A DNA stretch of 64,000 nt. It comes from Anolis sagrei (Eukaryota > Chordata > Lepidosauria > Squamata > Anolidae). The position numbers were made by a program, and so were the translations under genes. Below the pieces are notes generated by a model. It was given only the letters and a program-made list of their open reading frames with translations, had not been told where the DNA came from and ran no database searches. This document shows positions 1-11,169 of the stretch, in pieces; within the stretch, counting starts at the first letter, position 1; the number at the start of each line of letters is the position of its first letter. The DNA is taken from positions 215,386,506 through 215,450,505 of the forward strand of contig NC_090023.1 in NCBI RefSeq assembly GCF_037176765.1, read 5' to 3'.

Positions 1-154
1 CGAATTTGAAAATATTTGTGCTTGGGAATTTGCTCAATGAAGTTAATAACATTCCTCTGTGTATCATTAAAAATTCTACTTTTGTGGCAGTTTCTGAATT
101 GTATTTGCCCCTTGCAAAAGTGCAATTCAGATTCTTGTGGAGTTTTTTTTTTCA

Positions 155-365
155 TATCAGGAGTGACTTGAGAAACTGAAAGTTGCCTCTGATGTGAGAG
201 AATCTGCAAGGATGTTGCCCAAGGGATGCCTGTATGTTTTACCATCCTGTGGGAGGCTTCTCTTATGTCCCCACATGAGAAGCTGGAGCTGACAGGCAGG
301 AGCTCACCCGGTTCTTCAGATTCAAACTGCTGACCTTTCAGTCAGCAGTCCTGTCAGCAGGGTTG
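155..365 (-). repeat. tRNA-derived SINE, type B
   Basis: Reverse copy of the family seen whole at 8820-9085: tail part gagtgacttgagaaactg, then ggaggcttctcttatgtccc and the B-box end near 310-350. Diverged. Confidence 0.75.
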
Positions 366-835
366 TGGTGATGAGACTAGAATGACTAATTTGCGTGGCC
401 CAAGCTCTTCTGAAGTAGGAAATGAAATGCTCTCTGCCCCATTTGCACCAATAGCTATATCACCTTTTACTGCCAGAGGTGCAGAAGATTCCTAGGTCTG
501 AGTCATACTGGCCCCAAAAACCTGTCTGGTGGATCTCAACACAGAATTGGCAATTCCAGGCTCATCAGAGTAATCACCCAGGCAATCAAACATTAGATTT
601 GCAGCTCACTTTGCTCCACTGCCTGAAGCAACTTCCTGATGTTGGAGACACACTTTGACTAATTGTTGTTTGCACGTCAGAATGCCCTGCTGCACACACT
701 AAGCTGTATGCAATTCTGGAAGTCTCCCACTTCTTGTATCTGAAATTGGGGGAATCATCTCACCTGCCAATCCAGGGTGCAACCTGATATTGCACAGGGT
801 TTGCAAAGCAGACCAGCATCCTGTTAGTGATATAG
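366..835. other. No feature recognised
   Basis: Mixed sequence in a SEMA4G intron. I see no exon with good splice sites and no known repeat. Confidence 0.4.
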
Positions 836-970
836 CAGTGGTTCTCAACCTGTGGGTCCCCAAGTGTTTTGGCCTACAGCTCCCAGAAATTCCAGCCAGT
901 TTACCAGCTGTTAGGATTTCTGGGAGTTGAAGGCCAAAACAGCTGGGGACCCACAGGTTGAGAACCACTG
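836..970. mobile_element. Palindromic hAT MITE with exact 8-bp target duplication
   Basis: Starts cagtggttctcaacctgtgg and ends with its complement. The interior is a hairpin of actcccagaaatt type. tgatatag flanks both sides. Confidence 0.85.
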
Positions 971-975
971 TGATA

Positions 976-1505
976 TAGCAAGCGGTGGCATAACGGGTTA
1001 AACTGTTGAGCTGGTGAACATGCTGAATGGAAGGTCAGTGGGGTGATAATATAAACCTATAGGAGTGCCCGGTGGTGCAGTGGATTAAACCGCTGAGCTG
1101 CTGAACTTGCTGACCGAAAGGTCAGTGGTTCAAATGTGGGGAGCAAGCTGAGCTCCTGTTGTTAGCCCCAGGTTCTGCCAACCTAGCAGTTTGAAAAAAT
1201 GCAAATGTGAGTAGATCAATAGGTACCACCTAGGTGGGAAGGTAAACGACACTCCATGCAATCATGCCGGCCAAATGACCTAGGAGGTGTCTATGAACAA
1301 TGCAGACTCTTCGGCTTAGAAATAGAGATGAGCACCATCCCCCAGAGCCAGAGATGAAGGGGGAAGCCTTTGCCTTTGTCTGTGTTTCATTGTTTCAAAG
1401 CATTGAATGTTTGCCTGTGTCTGTATATGCTGCAATCCACCCTGACTCCCCTCAGGAAGATAGGGTGGAATACAAATAAAGTGTTGTTGTTGTTGTTGTT
1501 GTTGT
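976..1505 (+). repeat. tRNA-derived SINE type A, partial plus longer copy
   Basis: A partial head at 976-1048 is followed by a fuller copy from 1061: ccggtggtgcagtggattaa, gaccgaaaggtcagtggttc (B box region), aacctagcagtttgaa. It ends in a tail with gactcccctcagg and (GTT)n. Two heads in tandem suggest insertion next to an older copy. Confidence 0.75.
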
Positions 1506-1884
1506 AATTAAATGCAACATTTTTGCAAAAACATAGAATTGTTTTCTTCGGGTACCTTCATCATTCTTCCATCTGCAATGATGAAGGTACCTGATAACTC
1601 ACTGTTTCACTGCAGCAACATCCTCTTAATAGTCATTTAGAGACTGGTGGAGATGGGGTGGGATCAGAGAAGCATTTGGCTATGTTCTCCTAGCCAGATC
1701 AGGAACCCAGAAGGGCTTGTTTTGCATTTGGCTGTGGATACATAGCAAGATGCTTCTCTGATAGCATCTCACCACCAGTCACTAATTGGCATAGAGAGAC
1801 CTATTGCAGAGAAATGTCCACGGGTCTTGTGGTCGGGGAGAGGAGATGTAGAATACTTCTACCTGCAGATGTTTTATGCTTTGT

Positions 1885-2014
1885 ACAATGCATGGGAAAA
1901 CTTCCAAGTGTTTTGGACTTCAACTCCCACGATTCCTAACAGCCTACCGGCTATTAGGAATTGTGGGAGGTGAAGTCCAAAACACCTGGATGGTCAAAGT
2001 TTGCCCATGCCTGC
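1885..2014. mobile_element. Palindromic hAT-like MITE (catggg..cccatg type)
   Basis: A hairpin of ttttggacttcaactccca with its complement; outer ends catgggaaaacttcc and gtttgcccatgcctg. It lies 115 bp before a SEMA4G exon. Confidence 0.7.
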
Positions 2015-2128
2015 TTTATACTCAGTATACTCGACCTTCATGTTTCTGGCAGGATTTAAACAAAATCTAAGACAGTCTGTAAGACATTGTTCTTTGTTGC
2101 CATTATGACACTGACTGTTTCTCCCCAG

Positions 2129-2244
2129 GTAACGGCAGATTACATAGGGCTGTAGTCCTTGGTTCCAAAGTCCACATCATAGAGGAAATCCAGGCCGCCA
2201 GAGTTCCTCAGCCTGTGGAGAACCTCATCATTTCAAAAAAGCAG
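2129..2244 (+). CDS. SEMA4G: SEMA4G exon, end of Sema domain
   Basis: Acceptor ctccccag precedes, donor gtagag follows. The first 2 nt complete a codon begun in the previous exon; the exon ends in phase 0. It translates to a typical last-blade Sema segment (RAVVLGSKVHIIEEIQ, then PQPVENLIIS). It is too short to appear as a long open frame and was found by reading the frame directly. Confidence 0.9.
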
Positions 2245-5200
2245 GTAGAGGTGGCATCAGATTGACCTACTCTTACACAAATATCCTTGAATGCAATATC
2301 TGGTAGAAGTCTTTTTTGAGTAGCAACCTCCAGATGAGTTGGATTGAAACTGAGTCGCCTTCGGGCTGATATGGACGGGATAGAAATAGTGTAAATAAAT
2401 AAAATAAATAAATAAACTCAGGGCCCCTCCACACAAATATATAACCCAGAATATCAAGGCATAACAACCCACAATATCTGCTTTGAACTGGAATATCTGA
2501 GTCCACAGTGCCATATATCCCAGGTCAAAGCAGATAATGTGGGACTTTATTCAGCTGTGTGGAAGGGGCCTCAAATGCCTTTGGTGTAAGCTGTGCTGGC
2601 TGAAAAGCTTCTCAAGGCTACAGCCTAAACACATTTGGAGAACACCAGTTTGATAATAACAAGTTCATGGAAAAGACTTGCAGGCCAACAAGAAAATCCT
2701 CACAACAGTGAGTCTGTTACTGTCTGTTGAAGAATAAAGCAAGAAGAATGTATTGTTGAAGGCTTTCATGGCTGGAATCACTGGGTTGCTGTAAGTTTTT
2801 CGGGCTATATGGCAATGTTCTAAAAGCATTCTCTCCTGATGTTTCTCTTGCATCTATGGCAGGCATCCTCAGAAGTTGTGAGACCTCGCAACCTCTGAGG
2901 ATGCCTGACATAGATCCAGGCGAAACGTCAGGAGAGAATGCTTCTAGAACAGTGTTTCTCAACCTGGGGTTTGGGACCCCTCGGGGGTCACAAGGGGGTG
3001 TCAAAGGGGTTGCCAAAGACCATCAGGAAACACAGTATTTTCTGTTTGTCATGAGGATTCTGTGTGGGAAGTTTGGCCCAATTCTATCATTAGTGGGGTT
3101 CAGAATGCTCTTTGATTGTAGGTGAACTATACATTCCAGCAACTACAACTCCCAAATGTCATCTGTTTTTCCCCAAATTCCACCAGTGTTCACATTTGGG
3201 CATATTTAATATATTTGTGCTAAGTTTGGCCCAGCTACATCATTGCTTAAGTCTACAGTGCTCTCTTGATGTAGGTGAACTACAACTCCCAAACTCAAGG
3301 TCAATGCCCACCCTTCCGATATTTTCTGTTGGTTGTGGGAGTTCTGAGTGCCAAGTTTGGTTCAATTCCATTGCTGGTGGAGTTCAGAATGCTCTTTGAT
3401 TGTAGGTAAAGTATAAATAGCAGCAACTACAACTCCCAAATGACTAAATCGCCGCCCCGCCCCCCCAGCAACCCCACCAGTATTCAAATGTGGGCATATT
3501 GGGAATTTGTACCAAATTTGGTCCAGTGAATGAAAATGCATCCTGCATATCAAATTCATAACTGTAGCAAAATTACAGTTATGAAGTAGCAATGAAAATA
3601 ATGTTATGGTTGGGGGTCACCACAAGATGAGGAACTGTATTAAGGGGTCATGGCTTTAGGAAGGTTGAGAAACACTGTTCTAGGACATGGCCATATAGTC
3701 TGAAAAATGTACAGTAACTCAAAGTCAGAAGAGTCTGGACATCATCCTTAATCAATGCCTGGTTTTTCTCTCTGAAACCTTCATTGGCCAAAGTACCCAG
3801 ATGCAGTCATGAGTTGGAAGTGTTCACCTTTCCTATTAGCTACTGCAGTGGCAGAAAACTATCAGCATTAATAAACAGTCCAACAAGGCGTGGTTCTCCT
3901 CTTAACTTTGCTTTTGTATGTGTGTGTGTGTTTATGGGAGCAAATCTAAGAATTTGGGTGTTGTTCCTTTTCCTCTCTTGTGCACTCTGCTTCTTTTCAT
4001 ATCTGCTAATCGGGCAGACCCAGATAAAGCAGTGCCTTGAAGGGTGATTATTTCGCCTTGCCCTTCACTAAGCTGCTCCCACCCAGTATATTAACTCTCA
4101 GTTGTCTTGAGGGCTTGATGTCTGCTATGATTTTATGTCTCTACATTAAGGACCTTAAATTTCCAGGTTTATATTATTACCATCCCAACCTCTGGATGGC
4201 CCCACTCTGCTCTTCTCCTGATATTACAAATTGTAGGATTACAACTCTTGGTTTTAGTTTATTTATTTGCTCTGTCACCTTTAAGAACTACCTGATAGGC
4301 AGGAAATCAGCTGTAGGTCTCTGACAGCAAACACTGAATTTCTCTATTAGTGGATTGCTGTGAGTTTTCCGGGCTGTATGGTCATGTTACAGAAGCATTC
4401 TCTCCTGATGTTTTGCCCACACCTATGGCAGGCATCCTCAGAGGCTGTGGGATCTGTTGGAAACTAAGCAGGTGAAGTATATATATATATCGGTGGAATT
4501 TCCAGGGTGGGAGAAAGAACTCTTGTTTTTTGGAGGCAGGTGTGAATATTGCAGTTGTCCACCTTGATTAGCATTGAATAGCCATGCAGCCTCAAAGCCT
4601 GGCTGCTTCCTGCCTGGGGGAATCCTTTGTTGGGAGCTGTTAGCTGGCCCTGATTGTTTCTTGTCTGGAATTCCCCTGTTTTCGGAGTGTTTTTCTTTAT
4701 TAACTATCCTGGTTTTGGAGTTTTGTTAATACTAGTAGCAAAATTTTGTTCATTTTCATGGTTTCCTCCTTTCTGTTTCAATGAAAAATTCTCCATTCTT
4801 GTTTGCTAAAACGGTGTCCAGCCCTCTTTCTAGCTGAATTTCCAGTTCCTTTCTTACGTGGCAAAGGTTTACAGTTCCCTTGCCCTGACTAAGATGTAAC
4901 TTGTGTGAAGGGACGCAGAGAGGGATAGGGTTTTAAGAGAAACCTCCTCCAACTTGGTGGTTCCCAGGTATAATTTGTACTACAGTCCCCATCATCCTCA
5001 TTCAAGCATGGATTTATAGGAGTTGAAATCCAACCAATTGGGAGAAGGATGCTGGACTGAGAAATGCTGTTTTAAGCTGTTAGTTGTGAAAGTTTGACTT
5101 GTATGCTTCTCTTCGATCTGGGAGACTGTGAGGGTTGCCACCTTTTATACTGGCCCTGATCCTGTGGCTTGCAACACCCATCAGCCTGATCTGCAAGTTC

Positions 5201-8200
5201 TTAGTTGGTGGTGCTTTTTTTGCCTTGGAGATAAAAAAAAGGGTGGTGAATGCTTCACCTAGTAAATACCCACACTCCATATCATGGTGCTTGTTAAAAG
5301 AAGGAATGTGGATGGAGGGCAGGGAGGCACTGTTCCTGTTTTCTTGGCTGCTGTTCTTTCTCTTTCATTACAAACATCTCCCACACTCAACAAGGCATGC
5401 AGATCTGCCCCCAGGTATTGTGACACATGGGTCGCTTTTTGTAGAGAAAGCTCTGTAGACCAGAGGATGGGTAAAGAGGAGCAGCCTTGAAAACCTTTTT
5501 GCAGCCTTGGGTTGATGGAAGTCTATCTGGCACCCTCTATCTGGAGGGTGCCAGATAGAGGGAGGTTGCCCTGGGATCAGGCGGGATAAATAGATATAAA
5601 GTACATGGTCCATACCTGCATCCTGCTCTATAACGCTGCTGCCCTCTACTGGAGACACTAAGATTACCATAAATTAGCAACTAGAAGACACACATGAACA
5701 CAGCCGTCAATACTTCCCTAAAGGAGATGTGGTGGCACAATGGGTTAAACCTTTGTGCTGGCTGAACTGCTGACCTGAAGGTTAGTGGCTCGAATCTGCG
5801 AAATGGTGAGCTCCCGTCAGTCAGCTCCAGCTTCCCATGTAGAGACACAAAAGAAGCCTCCCACAGGATGATAACACATCTGGGCGTCCCCTGGACAACG
5901 TCTCTGCAGATGGCCAATTCTCTCACACCGGAAACAACTTGCTTCTGACATGGTAAAAAATACTTCCCTAAGAATCTTGCCTTTATACCAGTAGCTGCCT
6001 GCATGGGGCTGAAAAGTGGACAGACCCCTGCTTGTGATCTTGAAAAGGATGTAGCTTTTAATGTATGTACAATGTGGCCCAGGGATGGCCCCACTTTTGT
6101 GGGCCCCCAAAGCCCCCTGAATCCTCCCATTTTAAAATAATTGGTGTGATTTTCACTCCTAAATCACCCTAGATATGTGAAAATTATGCACTAACTATGC
6201 AACCTAGAATCTCCTACTATCGCAGCCAAAAATGACAACCTTTGTAATCATGTCCCCGCATGAGGAGCTGGAGCTGATAGAGGGAGCTCATCCACCTCTC
6301 CCCGGATTCGAACCTGCGACCTGTCAGTCTTCAGTCCTGCCGGCACAGGGGTTTAACCCACTGCGCCACCGGGGGCTCATCTTCATCCTCTGATCTGTGG
6401 TGATGCTGCAAGATCTGTTTGCCAAGTATAATTCCTCTCTTTACTGTCTTTACAGCGGTGTCTGTACATAGGCACCAGAAGTGGAGTCCTGCAGTTGCCA
6501 TTGTCCAATTGCAAAAGATACATTTCCTGCTTCGATTGTATCTTGGCCCGGGATCCTTACTGTGGCTGGGATGGCGAGAAGTGCCGAGAACTAGCTGGAG
6601 CGCCGGACAGGTACAAGGACGCAGATTAAAAACCGACTGGAGAGCAAGGGACTGGAAGAGATTGAGTGTCTTTCAGGGACCTTCCAACTCTTAGTGAAAT
6701 TGGGGTTCTACGAGGGGTGTTCATTAAAGATTTCTCTTGACCCACTTCCTGTGGATTGAGAGCAATGAAACTTGGCACAATTATTAGTTCTTCTCTACAT
6801 AGGTGGCACCTAGGGACACACACTTCTATCATCTTTTTAAGCAACTGTAAACACCTCGCTTGTGGAAGTTGACAGGTCACTCCAAAAGCCATGTTGTGAC
6901 TTCGGAAATCAGAGTGTCATCTGAAAAATAGTTGCCCCTCAAAAATAACTTCATTATTGGAATGAGGTGGGCGTCCGATGGTGTGAGGTTGGGTGAATAA
7001 GGGAGATGCGGTAGAATTTCAAAGCCACCGGGAGCATGCTTCCATTTGGGGAACATGTGAGTTGTGAACTGGTGCATTGTCTTGCAGAAGGTGAGCATGC
7101 CCCATCTCTTGGTTTTGATGGCATCCTGCAATTTCTGCAGCAGTGAAGCACAATATGCCCCAGTGATCATGGTACCATTTGCTAGGGTACCATCAATACT
7201 ACTCCATGCTGGTCCCAAAATACTGTAAGCATGACCTTGCCTGCTGAAAGTTGGGCACTTGCCTTCTTTGGAGGTGGTGAGCCAGGATGCTTCCATTGCA
7301 TTGACTGAACTTTAGTCTCACGATCATAGTGATGGACCCAGCTTTCATCCTGTGTGATCAGTCTGTTGAAAAAGTCCTCCTGGTTTCCATGGCAAATTAT
7401 CAACAGAGCCTGAGAGCATTGGACTCATTCCTGCTTCTGGACAGGTGTGAGCAGCTGGGGGCCCCAGAAAGCGGATACCTTATGCATGTGAAAATGGTCT
7501 TGGATGATTTTTTCCATGGACCCCACATGAATTTTGACATTTTGGGCTAGGTGGTGAATGGTTACACAGCAATTTTCCAAAATGGTGACCTCCACTTACT
7601 GGATGGTGAGTTCATCAATAGAGTCTTATATCATTACACATTTGAAGTTTCAGCATCCTGTGATAAATAGAAGTGGGTCAGGGGAAATCTTTAATGAACA
7701 CCCCTCGTATCATGATGCAACCCGATATATTGTCACTGCATTGAGCCCCATCTGATCTATGGGTCCTTTGGAATAATATGTTTGAGATGTATCTCCATGT
7801 CTCCCTTCTCCCCAACTCAGGCAAAAGAGGTCATAACTCCCCTGTGGCTTCCTTGGAATATCTGAGTGTCTTTTCATAGTCAGCTTTGATAGTGTGCATT
7901 AAAAAATAAGCTGTAAGTAGTTAACAGCACTGAGAACTGTTCAAAAAATCAAATGGTTGCAGCTATCAAACCACTAGGAGCAAGCATAATAAAATACATG
8001 AAAATATATGGCAGCTGTCTATTCCAAATGAACTCACAAAAATCCAATAAAGACAGGTTTAAATACAGTAGCTTAAATTTTCTTTTGGAGATGTCTGTGA
8101 AGCTTGTGATGTGTACTTCGGATGATATGCAACTGCACAAAGTTTTGCTTAGAAGTGTTGTTGAGCTCAAAATTCCCATCAGCTTTTTCCAGCATAATAA

Positions 8201-11169
8201 ATGGGGAAGGTTGCTGGAGGGAGCAATTCATCAATATTTGGAAGGACACAGGTTCATAAGAGAGTGAGCACTGAGACGCATTTGCTGGAGTATGTAAGAG
8301 TTTGCTTTAGAGTTTATTAATACCAATAATAGATGTCATCAGGCTGTATTGTATGCTGCTGTTACATAAGACTTTCACAACTGCTTAAGGTCCTCCTTAA
8401 TCTTGCCCAGGTCCAGGATGATCCAGGATGTACTGCATGGCAACACGGGCTGCTTGAATAACTCTTCACAGGGTAAGGTTCTCATTGTTTCCCTTCCTTG
8501 GATTTCTACTTGAGCAGGGTGTGTGGCAGTGATGGTGGTGGAGATTCAGCTGTGGCGCCTTTGGCTGGTGCTCTGGACAAAGGAAAGATGAACAGTTCAT
8601 TTGCTTCTGTTATTGGAAGAGATGTGAGCCATTTGTTTGTTTTTTTCTCCTTCCTGCCCACACTCAAAGTGTGGGTTCTTTCAGTCACTCAGGTCTAGGT
8701 GTAACACCTATAGCAAAACATCAGATTATGAGTGTTGGGTAATCTGAGCCGTTAGGCTCAAAATAACCCTCAGTTGAGGTGATTCCACCATTAATATAGC
8801 AGAGTACTAGAAGTACTCTGGAGCCCCCGGTGGCGCAGTGAGTTAAGCCCCTGTGCCAGCAGGACTGAAGACCGACAGGTCGCAGGTTCGAATCCGGGGA
8901 GAGGCGGATGAGCTCCCTCTATCAACTCCAGCTCCTCATGCGGGGACATGAAAGAAGCCACCCACAAGGATGATTAAAAAAATCAAATCATCCAGGTGTC
9001 CCCTGGGCAACGTCCTTGCAGACAGCCAATTCTCTCACACCAGAAGTGACTTGCAGTCTCAAGTTGCTCCTGACACGACAAAAAAACAGAAGTAAACTTC
9101 ATAACCAGCAGAAACTCACATGTGATAAGCTGGGATAACCTTCTATTCCCTAGGATGATTTAGGATTACAGAGTTAGAACTATAGGTTCAAAAGTATTTA
9201 TTAAAGTAAAAGAAATACATTCTTGACAGAAAAGGCCTAAGTGCTAAATTAGCTTACTAAAAGTCATCTTCTAAAGAGGTAAAGAGGATAAAAAGTCCAT
9301 GCAGCTACATTTTGCCTAGAGAGAGGCAAAATGTGCAGCCTCATGGGTAGACAGGAAAGCAGAAGAGTATAAAAATGGTGAATGGCCACATTGCCAGCCC
9401 AGGGCAATAAAAGGTTCCTTCAGAGAATTCCATTGCTACATCATCAAAGGAGGAGGCAGTGACAAGGAGGAAGAGTAAAAACAACCCCCTGAGGAATCCC
9501 TCAGCCTAATCCTATTGATAGTCTAGCTCAGTGGTTCTCAACCTGGGGTCCCCAGATGTTTTTGGCCTACAATTCCCAGAAATCCTGACAGCTGGTAAAC
9601 TGGCTGGGATTTCTGGGAGTTGTAGGTCAAAAACATCTGGGAACCCCAGGTTGAGAACCATTGGTCTAGCTACTCAATGAGGTCTGGAAACTTAATGACA
9701 CAAGAGACTTGTGCAGTCCAGGGATGAAATCCAACAATGAGCACAAAGTAAATACGACCTCCTAAAACTATTAGGTTGAGCTGATGTATTTCTTTGTATT
9801 GTGGACTATTTCTTATTTCAAAAATGTATTTCTTGAGTTGGGAAAGAGTAGAACAAGAGAAAAATGTGAATTGTGAAACAGATAAGAGGTTTATAACAGA
9901 GAAGGAGTAGCCAAGGAAAAGGAAAATTGTACATCTGCAGAGCATGGGAGCCTGTGTCCACGCAAACTCAGTTGTCTGAGATTTCTTCACACATTGCTCT
10001 CAAAGTCCCTAAATTTCCTCCAAGCAGGAAGAACAGGGCACTTTTCTTTTTTCAAAAAAGAAACAAAACTAATAATCTCAAGGTGGCACAATGTCTTAAC
10101 AGTTTTTCTCAAGCCCTTTCAAAGTCAAACTACCTCTTCCCAAAGCCTTGATAAATTGCTTTCATAGAATACAAGTCCCAGAATTGATCATGCTGGCTGG
10201 CTGTAATCCAAAACAGCAACTTTCCCCAGTTATATTCCTGCCTTATTACTCGGTAACCTGCTGTTGTTAAGGTATATGTGGAAGACCTTGCGTGTTTTTG
10301 TGTGTTCTGCAGCCACACCTGTGCAGAAGAACCGGACAGTGTTGCGTGGAGACGATGTGCTTCTGCCTTGCGAGCAGACATCCAACTTGGCACGGTCGAC
10401 GTGGCTGGTGAATGGCACAGAAGTGCTGGCTGAGGATGGGCAGGGCCACTTTCGCATGGGGGTGGATGGTCTGCTGCTGACGGACACACAACTTGAGTTC
10501 AGCGGGGAGTACCAATGCTATGCTGAGGAGAATGGCCTCCAGACTCTGGTGGCTTCTTTTGTCCTCTCTGTGCTACCTGAGCAGCTAGTACCATTCCTGT
10601 CCCCCACGATGCCCCAGCAATCCTGGTATTCGCCCAGCTCTGCTAATGGGGATGGAAAATTTATCTACATTGCAGTCATCACAGTGCTGGGGGGCTTGTG
10701 CTTTGTGTTGAGTGTGGTGCTCCTCTACGTTTCCTGCCTGCAGAAGCGAAAGGGCAAATACAGTCTCGGGGTCCCCCAGTCCTCCAGCGTGGAGCTGCAG
10801 ACTGTCTCTTCTAACTGCATGGGCAAAGGCAGCCCAGAGGAGGAAGAGGAGGATGACCTGGGCCTCTTTGCTGATGGCTGCCTCCAGATCATCCCTGGGG
10901 AAGCCACCACGCTGGCTTCCCCGTCCAAGGAGGCACCCCCCGCACCACCCCCGCCCCCTCCTCCCCTGCCTGCTGAATTCACCAATGGCATCCCTACCCT
11001 GCCCAACATGCTGCGTAAGATGAACGGCAACAGCTACATGCTCCTGAGGCAGAACGAGGAGCCGTGCACTTCGCCGCTCTACAACTCCTTTACCGAGGAG
11101 CTGAGCAAGATCCTGGAGAAGCGGAAACACACGCAGCTGGTAGAAAAGCTGGATGAGAGCTCCGTGTAG
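2129..11169 (+). CDS. SEMA4G: Semaphorin-4G, 3' part of gene (last four coding exons)
   Basis: Transmembrane class-4 semaphorin, a cell-surface ligand of the plexin-binding family. Exons read 2129-2244, 6456-6610, 8411-8472 and 10313-11169; every junction has AG/GT and compatible phase. In order they encode the end of the Sema propeller (NGRLHRAVVLGSKVHIIEEI), the PSI domain (CFDCILARDPYCGW), a short linker (IQDVLHGNTGCLNNSS), an Ig-like domain with cysteines encoded at 10369 and 10516, a membrane helix at about 10660-10734, a basic stop-transfer (QKRKGK), and a cytoplasmic tail with an acidic run and a polyproline run. The stop is at 11167. The start and most of the Sema domain lie outside the window to the left. 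Choice of 4G over other class-4 members rests on the neighbours MRPL43 and TWNK, as in human. Introns carry many transposons. Confidence 0.9.
2343..2415 (+). repeat. LINE 3' tail fragment (L2/CR1-like)
   Basis: The pattern gagtcgccttcgggctgata, then (AAAT)n, matches the recurrent tail family in this window. Confidence 0.5.
2424..2575. mobile_element. Palindromic MITE (cccttccacacag type)
   Basis: Ends ggcccctccacacaaata and ctgtgtggaaggggcc; interior arms tatctgctttgaactgg and ccaggtcaaagcagata. Related copies are at 44152 and, more distantly, 52148 and 26219. Confidence 0.7.
2749..3725. mobile_element. Penelope-like element, two inverted ends, split by a SPIN-like insertion
   Basis: The left end (ggctttcatggctggaatca, ctcctgatgtttctcttgca) faces its inverse (gatgcctgacatagatccag, gcgaaacgtcaggagagaat). 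The right end resumes after 3685 (acatggccatatagtctg). No coding part remains. Confidence 0.75.
2950..3677. mobile_element. SPIN-like hAT transposon, non-autonomous, 728 bp
   Basis: Ends cagtgtttctcaacctgg and gttgagaaacactg; 8-bp target duplication ttctagaa/ttctagga. The inner part gtagcaatgaaaataatgtt, gaggaactgtattaagg matches what I recall of the SPIN family in rodents and other tetrapods. No transposase frame. Confidence 0.75.
4352..4835 (-). mobile_element. Penelope-like element, 3' part
   Basis: Begins gctgtgagttttccgggctg, then gcattctctcctgatgtttt, and runs into the non-coding and GIY-YIG-side region also seen at 21000-21300. Truncated. Confidence 0.7.
4836..5717. other. Intron DNA, no repeat family recognised; hairpin at 5522-5559
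   Basis: No exon with convincing splice sites. A perfect 16-bp inverted repeat (tctatctggcaccctc / gagggtgccagataga, 6-nt loop) lies at 5522-5559. Confidence 0.45.
5718..5961 (+). repeat. tRNA-derived SINE type B
   Basis: Head ggtggcacaatgggttaaac, B box ggttagtggctcgaatc, body agcctcccacaggatgataa, tail ccaattctctcacaccgg. Confidence 0.75.
6250..6378 (-). repeat. tRNA-derived SINE type B, 5' half
   Basis: Reverse copy ending aacccactgcgccaccgggg (the head). 72 bp before the PSI exon acceptor. Confidence 0.8.
6456..6610 (+). CDS. SEMA4G: SEMA4G exon, PSI domain
   Basis: A pyrimidine-rich acceptor (ttactgtctttacag) and donor cag/gtacaa bound it. It starts in phase 0, matching the previous exon end, and leaves 2 nt. 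The translation has the cysteine-rich PSI signature (SNCKRYISCFDCILARDPY, CGWDGEKC). A 997-bp mariner copy sits 100 bp downstream in the next intron. Confidence 0.92.
6711..7707 (-). mobile_element. mariner-family DNA transposon, inactive
   Basis: Perfect terminal repeats cgaggggtgttcattaaaga and the complement, flanked by TA on each side. Minus-strand transposase pieces: FFNRLITQDESWVHHYD, HPGSPPPKKASAQLSAGK, LLQDNAPVH and LPYSPNLTPSDAHLIP, giving the mariner D,D34D layout. The pieces lie in different frames, so it is frameshifted; at 997 bp it is also shorter than a full element of about 1.3 kb. Confidence 0.92.
7708..8410. other. SEMA4G intron, nothing recognised
   Basis: Ordinary intron sequence up to the linker exon; no repeat family identified. 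Confidence 0.4.
8411..8472 (+). CDS. SEMA4G: SEMA4G short linker exon between PSI and Ig
   Basis: This 62-nt exon sits between acceptor tcttgcccag and donor g/gtaagg. With the 2 nt carried in, it reads RSRMIQDVLHGNTGC then LNNSSQ and leaves 1 nt, exactly the phase needed by the last exon. The (I/V)QDV.HGN.GC.N.SS pattern is typical of class-4 semaphorins. Confidence 0.88.
8820..9085 (+). repeat. tRNA-derived SINE type B, near full length
   Basis: gagcccccggtggcgcagtg head (A box region), ggtcgcaggttcgaatcc B box, ccaattctctcacaccagaa, end cctgacacgacaaaaaaa. Best reference copy in the window; inserted inside the solo LTR. Confidence 0.88.
9529..9663. mobile_element. Palindromic hAT MITE with exact 8-bp target duplication
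   Basis: cagtggttctcaacctgggg to its complement; gtctagct on both sides. Same family as 836-970; inserted in the solo LTR. Confidence 0.88.
10313..11169 (+). CDS. SEMA4G: SEMA4G last coding exon: Ig, transmembrane, cytoplasmic tail
   Basis: Acceptor ttctgcag. The first 2 nt complete GCC (Ala). The Ig-like domain reads TVLRGDDVLLPCEQ to FSGEYQCYAEE, with the D-x-G/A-x-Y-x-C motif replaced by FSGEYQC. A linker, a helix starting FIYIAVITVLGGLCF, and a tail with a proline run at about 10939-10968 follow. It ends LVEKLDESSV-stop. The open frame upstream of 10313 is intron. Confidence 0.93.

Larger units (their letters stand above)
8733..9736 (-). mobile_element. Solo LTR fossil with nested SINE and hAT MITE
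   Basis: Starts tgttgggtaatctgagcc and ends gatgaaatccaaca (TG..CA), with a 5-bp duplication atgag on both sides. The antisense polyadenylation motif places it on minus. The same LTR occurs at 18632-19284. No internal region. The SINE at 8820 and MITE at 9529 inserted later, so it is old. Confidence 0.8.

Noticed and set aside
6419-6694. 91-codon frame over the PSI exon
   Set aside because: It is in the wrong frame; the correct frame gives the PSI cysteines and fits splice phases.
8820-9085. tRNA gene from A- and B-box-like sequence
   Set aside because: No cloverleaf with an anticodon arm; a SINE body and A-rich tail follow, and many copies exist.
10585-11130. 181-codon minus-strand frame
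   Set aside because: Antisense shadow of the SEMA4G last exon; composition is that of the reversed coding sequence.
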